Shown in pieces: positions 8,052 to 15,888 of a stretch of DNA of 56,909 nt. The notes under the pieces were generated by a model. The model did no database searches, was not told the origin of the DNA, and saw only the letters and a list, made by a program, of their open reading frames with translations. Each line of letters opens with the position of its first letter. Positions within the stretch are counted from its first letter, which is position 1. Source of the DNA: Fidelibacterota bacterium (GTDB lineage: Bacteria; Fidelibacterota; Marinisomatia; Marinisomatales; TCS55); contig JABGZQ010000104.1 of the NCBI GenBank assembly GCA_018674655.1, positions 1 through 56,909 of the forward strand. Reading direction: 5' to 3'. A program made the translations under genes and the position numbers.

Positions 8052-9590
8052 ATGCCTGCTAAAGTTCTCAGTAGTGCAATCCTTGGTATTGACGCCTATG
8101 TGGTGGATGTAGAGGCCAGTCTCTCCGGCGCAAAATTACCGCGCTTTATTACGGTGGGACTCCCGGAGGGTGCGGTGAAAGAAAGTAAAGAACGTGTCAC
8201 CGCTGCTATCAAAAACTCTGGATTTAAATTCCCCCGAAAACATGTAACCATCAATCTTGCTCCGGCGGACATTCGCAAAGAAGGATCCGCATTTGATTTA
8301 CCCATCGCCATCGGCATTTTGGCTGCCATGGGGGTTGTTCAAAAAGAATATTTAGCTAAACTCATGATGCTGGGTGAACTGGCATTAGATGGAACACTTC
8401 GCCCAGTGAAAGGCTCCTTGCCCATTGCTATTTGCGCCCGGGATAAAGGAATTAAAGGAGTTATCCTGCCGGAAGAAAATGCCCGGGAAGCGGGGATTGT
8501 GGATGAAGTGAAAGTGGTGGGGGCAAAATCGCTCATGGAAGTAGTGCAAATTCTGAATGAAGAGACCATTAAAGAACCGGTCGTTGTAGATCGGCAGGAA
8601 TTGTTTCGATCTAATCTCCATTATCATCTCGATTTTACCGACGTAAAAGGGCAGGAGCATGTGAAGCGCGCTCTCGAAGTGGCCGCAGCCGGTGGCCATA
8701 ATCTCATTATGATCGGTCCCCCCGGCAGTGGAAAAACCATGCTTTCTAAGCGGATTCCCACAATTCTCCCGGATCTTACTTTAGAAGAGGCGCTTCAGAC
8801 CACCAAAATCCATTCTGTAGCAGGTGTTATGCCCCAAGGTGAAGGCATTATTGCCACACGCCCCTTTCGATCGCCTCACCATACAATTTCTGATGCTGGA
8901 TTGATAGGGGGTGGCGCCGTACCTCGCCCGGGAGAGGTGAGTCTATCCCATAATGGTGTTTTATTTTTAGATGAATTACCGGAATTCAAAAAGAATGTAT
9001 TGGAGGTCATGCGTCAGCCATTAGAGGATGGTCTTGTCACCATCGCCCGCGCAGCCGTGAGTTTGAGCTATCCATCCCGATTTATGCTGGTGACGGCCAT
9101 GAATCCATGTCCCTGTGGTTATGCCACGGATGTCCATAACGAATGTAGCTGCACATCGCAGATGATCCAAAAATATATGAGCCGAATCTCAGGTCCGTTG
9201 CTCGACAGGATTGACATTCATGTAGAAGTGCCGGCGGTGCCATTCATCGAGTTGGCCGATCGGGATCCCGGAGAGCCTTCAGCAAATGTGAAAAGCCGTG
9301 TCCAAGATGCGAAACAGGTCCAATTGAATCGATATGAGGATGCACCCATTTTCGCAAATTCACAGATGGAATCAAATGATTTAAAGAAGTACTGTCAATT
9401 ATCAAAAGAGGCAGGTGGATTATTAAAAACGGCTATGGATAAACTAGGCTTATCTGCTCGGGCATACGACCGCATTTTGAAGGTATCCAGAACTATTGCG
9501 GATTTAAGTCATACCAAAGATATAGATGCAACCCATCTCAGCGAAGCCATCCAATATAGAAGTTTAGATCGGCAACTCTGGTTGGGGTGA
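8052..9590 (+). CDS. comM: YifB/ComM family Mg-chelatase-like AAA+ ATPase
   Basis: 512 residues, the usual ComM length. The N-terminal ChlI-like domain (about 1-190) starts with the typical AxVxGIDAYVVDVE pattern. The AAA+ core carries Walker A GPPGSGKTML (about 220-229) and Walker B VLFLDELPEF (about 305). A Cys-rich NPCPCGY segment with further Cys residues follows, then the C-terminal helical domain with SARAYDRILKVSRT. In Vibrio, ComM is a branch-migration helicase used in natural transformation; the role in this lineage is inferred. A 163-bp gap upstream holds the terminator and nothing else I recognise. Confidence 0.95.
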   Translation: MPAKVLSSAILGIDAYVVDVEASLSGAKLPRFITVGLPEGAVKESKERVTAAIKNSGFKFPRKHVTINLAPADIRKEGSAFDLPIAIGILAAMGVVQKEYLAKLMMLGELALDGTLRPVKGSLPIAICARDKGIKGVILPEENAREAGIVDEVKVVGAKSLMEVVQILNEETIKEPVVVDRQELFRSNLHYHLDFTDVKGQEHVKRALEVAAAGGHNLIMIGPPGSGKTMLSKRIPTILPDLTLEEALQTTKIHSVAGVMPQGEGIIATRPFRSPHHTISDAGLIGGGAVPRPGEVSLSHNGVLFLDELPEFKKNVLEVMRQPLEDGLVTIARAAVSLSYPSRFMLVTAMNPCPCGYATDVHNECSCTSQMIQKYMSRISGPLLDRIDIHVEVPAVPFIELADRDPGEPSANVKSRVQDAKQVQLNRYEDAPIFANSQMESNDLKKYCQLSKEAGGLLKTAMDKLGLSARAYDRILKVSRTIADLSHTKDIDATHLSEAIQYRSLDRQLWLG

Positions 9591-9603
9591 TCCATAATTA
9601 ATA

Positions 9604-9626
9604 ATTCATAATTAATAATTATGAAT
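9604..9626. repeat. AT-rich perfect inverted repeat
   Basis: ATTCATAATT (9604-9613) and AATTATGAAT (9617-9626) are perfect inverse copies around AAT. The upstream arm is also part of a direct repeat of CATAATTAATAATT-type sequence. It lies between comM and the next gene. It could be a weak terminator or protein-binding site, or chance in AT-rich DNA. Confidence 0.5.
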
Positions 9627-9657
9627 TAACTTCCCAACTGGAAACACCTTACACCAA

Positions 9658-10374
9658 ATGACTAGGACCGACTATAAATCACTTCCCCAGGCTCAATCTC
9701 TGTTGGACCATTTAAAATCCATGAACCAGGGATTTGATATTGAAATCATCCAGCCTATAAAGCGTTGGCCGGATATAGAAACACGTAAATCACCTAAAGT
9801 GATGGATATCATTCGCCAACACCATACGGTGTCCAAAAACGGTTTTGGGAATGATATTGGCTTGGATGCCTTTGTCCACCGCAACCGGGATGCGGATCTT
9901 TGGATTCATATCCTGGATGAAAATAAAAATATCATTGGTTTCTCTATCAATGAAGGGTATGAGATTGAGCATAAAATAGTTAATTATTTCCGCGTAACCA
10001 TATTTAACAAAAACATTCAAAAACAGGGGATTTATCCCTTACTCAATGAACTAAAGGTTGCCATCCTCCCCGCAGATATATTTTTAGTCCGAACTCAAAA
10101 CCCCGTTGTATATAAATACTTTACCCTGATGTGTGAACAGCGGGGGCTAATGGTTTCACCTACAGCAGATTTTATTAATCCTGCGGCGGTCGATATTATG
10201 CGTTGGATTATTCCTGAAATAGATGCCTATTCCGTTCAACATTCCGTGCTTGAAGGAGAAGCCTTAGTGAATACACCACAACCGCCTAAGGAACATGAAC
10301 CAATTTGGGAACGAATGGATATTTATAATGGTGATGTGGTGGTAATTATAGGCTACCCGGAATTACTCAAATGA
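9658..10374 (+). CDS. Hypothetical protein, possibly GNAT-fold
   Basis: 238 residues, no signal peptide. The central part (about 80-170) alternates strands and helices in a way that recalls acetyltransferases: an IIGFSINEGYEIE strand pair, an RVTIFNKNIQKQGIYPLLNEL helix and an RTQNPVVYKYF segment. I do not see a clean acetyl-CoA P-loop (QxxGxG/A), so I leave it as hypothetical. The gene overlaps the next by four bases (ATGA), so it is probably translated with the lipoprotein and TonB receptor that follow. Confidence 0.75.
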   Translation: MTRTDYKSLPQAQSLLDHLKSMNQGFDIEIIQPIKRWPDIETRKSPKVMDIIRQHHTVSKNGFGNDIGLDAFVHRNRDADLWIHILDENKNIIGFSINEGYEIEHKIVNYFRVTIFNKNIQKQGIYPLLNELKVAILPADIFLVRTQNPVVYKYFTLMCEQRGLMVSPTADFINPAAVDIMRWIIPEIDAYSVQHSVLEGEALVNTPQPPKEHEPIWERMDIYNGDVVVIIGYPELLK

Positions 10375-10820
10375 AATTAATCTGCAAATTAACGATCATA
10401 CTTTCTGTCTTGGTGCTTATCTGGAGTTGCGAAACACCCGAAAGTTTAGAACCGGTTTCTGGCATTGAAGGGAAATTATTCATTGAAGGGGAATGGCCTG
10501 ACTCCATTAAAGCGACGGCCCTTATTGTTCTTAAAACGCTTGATCCAAATAATTTAGAGATAGTTACCTATAGTACGCCCATATTGTCTCCTTTGATTGA
10601 ATCTGAATATTTTTTCCAATTAGAACCGGGATTTTATTTTATTGCTGGTGCAGGATTAACCATAGATCCCGGCGTATTTTTTGCAAAAATAGATTCATTT
10701 ATGGCTTCCGGAAATTTGCCTATTGTAGTCCTGGATAAAACACCTCACCTACAAAGAGTTATCCAATTGGGAGAGCAGGAAGTATTAAAAATCGACCAAA
10801 CTATTCTATTTGCTCAATGA
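10371..10820 (+). CDS. Small lipoprotein coupled to a TonB-dependent receptor
   Basis: 149 residues with a lipoprotein signal (hydrophobic core, lipobox IWSC, Cys20). The mature part has strand-rich patterns such as IEGKLFIEGEWPDSIKA and FQLEPGFYFIAGAGL. It overlaps both neighbours by four bases (ATGA junctions), a strong sign of co-translation with the receptor downstream. Inferred role: a surface or periplasmic accessory lipoprotein for ligand capture or receptor assembly. It is not similar to SusD in length. Confidence 0.82.
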   Translation: MKLICKLTIILSVLVLIWSCETPESLEPVSGIEGKLFIEGEWPDSIKATALIVLKTLDPNNLEIVTYSTPILSPLIESEYFFQLEPGFYFIAGAGLTIDPGVFFAKIDSFMASGNLPIVVLDKTPHLQRVIQLGEQEVLKIDQTILFAQ

Positions 10821-12985
10821 AAAAAATAATTCTTATCTTTTTATTTCTATCTCTTCTTTCTGCTCAGGGGTCAATCACAGGAAGTGTCACACGGGCAGAC
10901 AATGGTGAACCGCTTTTAGGCGTAAATATATTGGTTCAAGGTACTTTTACGGGAACGGCCACTAATGCTGAAGGTCAATTCAAAATTGAGCCATTACAGC
11001 CGGGAGAATACACCCTCTTTGTCAGTATGATTGGTTTTGAAAAATACACCGAAAAAAATATAGTCGTCGCTGATAAGGAAGTCCTTATTGAAATTCAACT
11101 TAAACAGGATGTTTTGTCAGCCCCCCAAGTTGTTGTCACCGCCAGCCGTAATGTGCAGGATGTGATGGAATTGCCTGTGTCCATGTCTGTGATAGGTCCC
11201 CGAAAAATTCATGACCGCGCCACCGTAAACTTGATAGAAGTGATGAAGTTTGAACCGGGAATCAGTTCGATTCGGGGACAATTAAATATCCGTGGTACAT
11301 CTGGTTATACGCTTGGGGTAGGTGACAGGACATTATTGTTAATTGATGGTGTTCCTGTTTTGGGGAGTGGCGCCGGAAATATTACATGGACCATGGTTCC
11401 TATGAGTGAAATAGATCATGTAGAAATTATTCGCTCCGGCGGGTCAGCGTTGTACGGTTCAAGCGCTTTGGGTGGCGTAGTTAATATCCTGACAAAAAAT
11501 GCTCCAACAAAAGCTGAAACTCGTTTTCGATTTAAATCGGGAATGTACAGTGAACCGAAGTATAAACAGTGGCAATGGCGATCTCAGCCAGGATTGTTCA
11601 ATTATTTGGATTTAACTCACAGCCGCCCCATTGGGAAACATAGCGCATATGTGCGGTTTCATAAAGCAAAATCTGATGGGTATAAACGGCAGGGTTGGAC
11701 AGATGCCAATAATATCACGGGGAAAGTTAAATTCAATTTTGGTGAGCGGTATAATGCATCTCTATTTGCCAATTATTATGCTGATAAAACAGCTCTGGCC
11801 TCCCAATGGAAGAATGCAGCTAACCCTTTTTCGGCGCCAAGTGGAGAAGAAGATGATTATACTGAAGGGACAAAATTACATTTGAATGGATTTTTTAATA
11901 TGATTCTTTCGGATAAAACGGTCATCAAACTCAAGGGTTCCATGTATGATGTATGGTGGCAGAATCATAGTGCAACTAATGATAATGGCATTGATGAACA
12001 AAAAGGCTACGGCGAAATACTGATTTCCACAACATTGAGTCAATCCACCCAAATTACCGCAGGGCTTGTGGGTCAAACAGCAAAAATCAGGGCTGGGGTT
12101 TATGGAGACCATTCAAGTTTGTCCATGGCTGCCTATATCCAGGCACAGCAGCGGATTGGGAAAAAACTGACCCTCAATACAGGTGCCAGGATGGAGACTT
12201 ATTTTGTAGATGAAGAAGAACTGGATGAGTCGCTCGCACCGCAAATTGCATTGAATTTCCGAATGTTTGATTGGTTATCATTTCGAAGTTCTGTAAGTAG
12301 CGGTTTTCGCGTTCCTGCAATAGCAGAAATGTACACCCGATCCCAATTGAATATTTTTAAAGTGGAGCCTAACCCAGACTTAATAGCAGAAAGGAGTCAA
12401 GCCGGAGAAGTGGGTATGACCGTAAAATTACTGGGAAATAAATGGATATCGGACATGACGATGGATGTTGTGGCATTTAAATCCACTTTTGACCAGTTGA
12501 TTGAGGCGAACCAAGATGATAAGGGCATTATCCATTTCGAAAATATAACCGATGCGCGCATATCCGGTTTGGAAGTTGGTTTATCAGGAGCCATGTTGGA
12601 TAAATCCCTATTGTTCTCTACAGCTTATACCCAGTTAAACCCGGAAGAAATTGATAAAGACGGCAATACCATTGATACCTTGGCCTATCGTTTTCGTTAT
12701 ACGTTGGTGACGACGATTGGTACACGATTAATGGGTGTTACAGCGACACTTGAGAATCGATATATGTCTCGAATTGAAAGAGTGAAATTATTCCAGGAGA
12801 ACGCCATATCGGGAGAAGATAAGCGCGTACCAATCCACATTTGGAATGCCAGTTTAGGATACGATTATCGGGGGTGGGATTTTCTGTTTCGAGTTGAGAA
12901 TATGTTCCAATATTACTACACCGAATTGGAGAGAAACATGGGAGAGGAAAGACACCTCTCCTTGACTGTTTCTAAGAAGATCTGA
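10817..12985 (+). CDS. TonB-dependent outer-membrane receptor
   Basis: 722 residues: signal peptide ending LLSAQG, then a carboxypeptidase-regulatory-like domain (GSVTRADNGEPLLGVNI, about 20-100), a plug domain (VVVTASRN, RGTSGYTLG, LLIDGVPV, GGSALYGSSALGGVVNI) and a beta-barrel to the C-terminus. Such receptors move siderophores, vitamins, metals or oligomers across the outer membrane with ExbBD/TonB energy. No TonB, ExbB or ExbD gene is in the window. The short plug plus about 500-residue barrel is more like a BtuB/FepA-sized receptor than a 1000-residue SusC. Substrate unknown. A convergent gene follows 31 bp downstream. Confidence 0.95.
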   Translation: MKKIILIFLFLSLLSAQGSITGSVTRADNGEPLLGVNILVQGTFTGTATNAEGQFKIEPLQPGEYTLFVSMIGFEKYTEKNIVVADKEVLIEIQLKQDVLSAPQVVVTASRNVQDVMELPVSMSVIGPRKIHDRATVNLIEVMKFEPGISSIRGQLNIRGTSGYTLGVGDRTLLLIDGVPVLGSGAGNITWTMVPMSEIDHVEIIRSGGSALYGSSALGGVVNILTKNAPTKAETRFRFKSGMYSEPKYKQWQWRSQPGLFNYLDLTHSRPIGKHSAYVRFHKAKSDGYKRQGWTDANNITGKVKFNFGERYNASLFANYYADKTALASQWKNAANPFSAPSGEEDDYTEGTKLHLNGFFNMILSDKTVIKLKGSMYDVWWQNHSATNDNGIDEQKGYGEILISTTLSQSTQITAGLVGQTAKIRAGVYGDHSSLSMAAYIQAQQRIGKKLTLNTGARMETYFVDEEELDESLAPQIALNFRMFDWLSFRSSVSSGFRVPAIAEMYTRSQLNIFKVEPNPDLIAERSQAGEVGMTVKLLGNKWISDMTMDVVAFKSTFDQLIEANQDDKGIIHFENITDARISGLEVGLSGAMLDKSLLFSTAYTQLNPEEIDKDGNTIDTLAYRFRYTLVTTIGTRLMGVTATLENRYMSRIERVKLFQENAISGEDKRVPIHIWNASLGYDYRGWDFLFRVENMFQYYYTELERNMGEERHLSLTVSKKI

Positions 12986-13016
12986 TTATATTTTAAAAGA
13001 TTCTCCAATAATTTTT

Positions 13017-14768
13017 CTATTTCAGAAACGTAACAGGACGCCAGTCTTCAGAAGATTTCCCCGATACTTTGATATAATACACGCCGGATGCTACTTGATT
13101 CCCTGAACTATCTTTCCCATGCCAATTAAAATTGTGATTTCCCGTTGATAAATTGCCCTTATATAGTTGCTTCGCTCGTTTCCCACTCAAATCAATAACA
13201 TCAATCGAAACGGAAGATTCCTTCAGCATATAGATGGAAAACTGAACATTGCCGTTAAATGGGTTTGGATATGGGTTCCCAATAGTGAATTCTACCGGCA
13301 CATTGGCATCGGTCCCTGATTTTCCATCCTGAATGGCCAATTGATAATTCCAGTCGCCCCCAACTGTATCATGGCTGACAACAGATAGGTGAATCGATTT
13401 TAATTCCACCGGATCAATATTGATGGATGGACTGGAAATGACTAAATAGGAATTATCATTTTTCTTGAGAATGGCATTTAGTTGGAGATCGGACATGGGC
13501 CCGCTGGTATTGATTAAATCCACCTGAACCGGTTTTTGCGTGATTATTTGAACGTATTGGCTGGCGAATCGAGATAGTTTTGTGGAAAAAACGGTATCAC
13601 GATTTCCAGTTTGGAAATTGACTTTTTTCAGAATAGCCGGACCGTCAACAGGGTAGGACTCAGCCTCATCGTATGAGTAGTTTTCTGCAGTGGGTAAAGA
13701 TGACATAATTTTATTCGCAATAGACATGCCATTTAATGCCTGTTGAAATGAAAATCCCTGTTGTTTTAAGGATGCATTAATAGCGGCATGACTGCCATCC
13801 CGTTCTCGACTATTGGATTGGACTGATTCATCGAATAATCGTCGGATGGTTTCTGTACCCCCCATATGCTGTGCTATATATTCAAAAAAGATGAATGAAC
13901 CATACCAATGATACCCGTCTTCATCTAAGGATCGTTCTGGCTGTTTGAACCAATCGGCCATGTATTGATAGCAATCATTGATATCATCATACATTTCTTC
14001 TTCCATCCATACAGCAGATGCTTCCAGAAGCCAGGGCATTTCCCATCCATCATACCCAAATTGAATGGCATGGAAATATTCATGGGCAGCGGTTACTTTA
14101 ATATTCTTTAATTCGGATAGAGGAAAGTTCTTGTAATTATTGCGCATGACCATATAGCTGGTAAACGCATTTTTTTCTACAACTGTTTTTGATCTTTCAT
14201 TGTCGCCTTTCCCTTGAGCAAATTCCTCCGGCTGGGTATATCCATAATACCGAGAGGATAAGTTCCTTATATACACATCATAATGGTCAGATCCTCCTTT
14301 ATCTCGATTTCCACTATAAAAACCATCACTGGGAGGCATCAAATATTCCTGTGTTTTGTGAATACCATTGGAAATCACGTTGAAAACAACAGCCACGGAA
14401 TCAATATAATTTGGAATTCCATCATTATTATCATCGGCTGTATTCACTGCATTTATGCCGGTCGTGGTAAAATGGAATCGAAATATTCCATTATCATAGT
14501 ATTTGTCCAATCCCACGGCTTCTGATCTGAGGGCGGCGCTTCTAGAAACAAGGGAATAATCGAAATTAAAACCAACTGCTTCCAATTGGGTTCGTTCGAT
14601 TGCATTCAATTCATGTCCATGTTTAGCGATTTCCAATAAATGTGGAGTCAAGTGTCGGTCTTGGGTTGGGTGGTCAGAAAAGGCAGAAATAACTGCGGCT
14701 ACAGATTGTTGCGTGTGCCCAGCCCAACTGGATGTGATCAACGATAATGTTACAATGAGCTGTTTCAT
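13017..14768 (-). CDS. Secreted zinc metallopeptidase-like protein with T9SS sorting domain
   Basis: About 583 residues from the ATG at 14768; a GTG one codon earlier is possible. Signal peptide to about residue 18. A DDNNDGIPNYID calcium-type motif lies near residue 112, and HEYFHAIQFGYD (HExxH zinc motif) near residue 230, with a following WLLEASAVWMEEE segment that could supply the third ligand. The C-terminal about 85 residues form a type-A T9SS sorting domain: NPYPNPFN, then DLSGK, GNHNFNWHGKD and ASGVYYIKV. Overall it resembles MXAN_6640-type putative metalloproteases. Inferred: exported by Sec, then moved across the outer membrane by a type IX system encoded elsewhere. Confidence 0.88.
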   Translation of the reverse strand: MKQLIVTLSLITSSWAGHTQQSVAAVISAFSDHPTQDRHLTPHLLEIAKHGHELNAIERTQLEAVGFNFDYSLVSRSAALRSEAVGLDKYYDNGIFRFHFTTTGINAVNTADDNNDGIPNYIDSVAVVFNVISNGIHKTQEYLMPPSDGFYSGNRDKGGSDHYDVYIRNLSSRYYGYTQPEEFAQGKGDNERSKTVVEKNAFTSYMVMRNNYKNFPLSELKNIKVTAAHEYFHAIQFGYDGWEMPWLLEASAVWMEEEMYDDINDCYQYMADWFKQPERSLDEDGYHWYGSFIFFEYIAQHMGGTETIRRLFDESVQSNSRERDGSHAAINASLKQQGFSFQQALNGMSIANKIMSSLPTAENYSYDEAESYPVDGPAILKKVNFQTGNRDTVFSTKLSRFASQYVQIITQKPVQVDLINTSGPMSDLQLNAILKKNDNSYLVISSPSINIDPVELKSIHLSVVSHDTVGGDWNYQLAIQDGKSGTDANVPVEFTIGNPYPNPFNGNVQFSIYMLKESSVSIDVIDLSGKRAKQLYKGNLSTGNHNFNWHGKDSSGNQVASGVYYIKVSGKSSEDWRPVTFLK

Positions 14769-14878
14769 CACTTTTTCTGATCTTTTCTTTTCAAATAAAG
14801 TCTGAGGCGAAAAAATAGGGCCATCAGGATAATGCCTCCCACATAATACCAGGCAAAATAAGGTAAATTATCAGTCAT
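14768..14878 (-). CDS. 36-residue single-pass membrane peptide
   Basis: ATG at 14878, TGA at 14770-14768. The sequence begins MTDNLPYFAWYYVGGIILM and ends in a strongly basic tail (RLRLYLKRKDQKK), giving one transmembrane helix with a cytoplasmic C-terminus by the positive-inside rule. Its start overlaps the end of the upstream gene by eight bases and its stop shares a base with the metallopeptidase ATG (TGATG), so it is tightly embedded in the operon. No family was recognised. It is small enough that automated callers may skip it. Confidence 0.6.
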   Translation of the reverse strand: MTDNLPYFAWYYVGGIILMALFFRLRLYLKRKDQKK

Positions 14879-15482
14879 TTCTTTCCCCAATAATAAAGTT
14901 TTCAGCCACATAAGCTACCGCAATGATTCCCATTCCCACGGGAACTTCCCAACCTTTTTGTGTTTCACCAGATAGGAATCCTGCACCAGTGAGTCCTGCA
15001 CCAACAAAGTACGCTGCCCGTATCCATATGGGTCTTTTTGTACTTGTCTTTTTAACTATCATAGTATTGGGTTGTTTTTCCGGGGCTATAGATGCCAAGA
15101 CATCTGAAATGGGAAACCGAAGGGATGCCAATAATTCCGGTGGATCCGATGCATAATAGAATTCTGATTGTTCTACAGAAGAGGCCAACCTTAATCCAAT
15201 TTGAAGAGATTCACCTGCCCGAATACATTCGATTTGTTTAACGGGGTAGGCCAGCTTTGCCTTTTCTAGTTGGGATGTATCCCCATCGGCTTCATGAAGT
15301 GTCATGTAATACCAGGATGTAGATTCATTGAACCATCCTGCCACTTGTTCGGGATTTAGTGGTTTGTCTGAACGAACTTTAATAAAAACACCATTTTTTT
15401 TTGAAGATACATCGATATCTTGAACCCAAATAGATTGAGATTGCAAGACAGAGATGGAAAATAGAAGAATGAATCGCATCAT
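14871..15482 (-). CDS. Exported membrane-anchored hypothetical protein
   Basis: About 203 residues from the ATG at 15482; a longer reading to 15530 would place unrelated residues before the signal peptide. Signal peptide MMRFILLFSISVLQSQS. A strand-rich domain follows (about 20-130), starting WVQDIDVSSKKNGVFIKVRSD, which has the look of an AMIN-like or pilus-associated beta domain. A basic linker and a hydrophobic segment lie near 155-195 (YFVGAGLTGAGFLSG and a following helix). Function unknown. One base separates it from the upstream gene, and it sits ahead of the secreted metallopeptidase. Confidence 0.75.
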   Translation of the reverse strand: MMRFILLFSISVLQSQSIWVQDIDVSSKKNGVFIKVRSDKPLNPEQVAGWFNESTSWYYMTLHEADGDTSQLEKAKLAYPVKQIECIRAGESLQIGLRLASSVEQSEFYYASDPPELLASLRFPISDVLASIAPEKQPNTMIVKKTSTKRPIWIRAAYFVGAGLTGAGFLSGETQKGWEVPVGMGIIAVAYVAENFIIGERND

Positions 15483-15483
15483 T

Positions 15484-15795
15484 TTAATACGATTTCTTTT
15501 GGGCCCGGTTCCGATATTCACAGATACCATCTTTTAGTCCGGACAGCACTGCATCGATGACGGTATCGGTTCGAATATTATTTATCATGGCTAATACCAA
15601 AATAGGGTAGACTTCTTGAGGTAGGAGAGGTTCCAATGCTTCGAAGGGATCTTCGGTGTCCAAAATATCATCCATTGATAAACCCAGATTGAGTTTTGAT
15701 TGAAGGGTGTCCTGTAGAGAGAAAATGTAGTTTTTAATTTCCATCTGAGAAAACGCAGTCAAATCATCCGTTGTTGGTTGAGAATTATGGGTCAT
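15484..15795 (-). CDS. Hypothetical cytosolic protein (103 aa)
   Basis: 103 residues, no signal or membrane segment, mostly alpha-helical and acidic in the middle (MDDILDTEDPFEALEPLLPQE). It is the first gene of the minus-strand metallopeptidase group, one base upstream of the next gene. No domain was recognised. The tight spacing supports it as a real gene. Confidence 0.68.
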   Translation of the reverse strand: MTHNSQPTTDDLTAFSQMEIKNYIFSLQDTLQSKLNLGLSMDDILDTEDPFEALEPLLPQEVYPILVLAMINNIRTDTVIDAVLSGLKDGICEYRNRAQKKSY

Positions 15796-15888
15796 AATAC
15801 GATGGAACTTAGGAGAGAAAGAACCATGAGTGGAACAGGAATTAGAGATTGAACTCCAATAGGTGCTCAGAGTAATTTCACTTCTTCT

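Noticed and set aside
15826-15852. Eight-codon ORF (ATGAGTGG...TGA) with an AGGAG upstream in the divergent gap
   Set aside because: Possible leader peptide but no attenuator hairpin or codon bias; too short to support.
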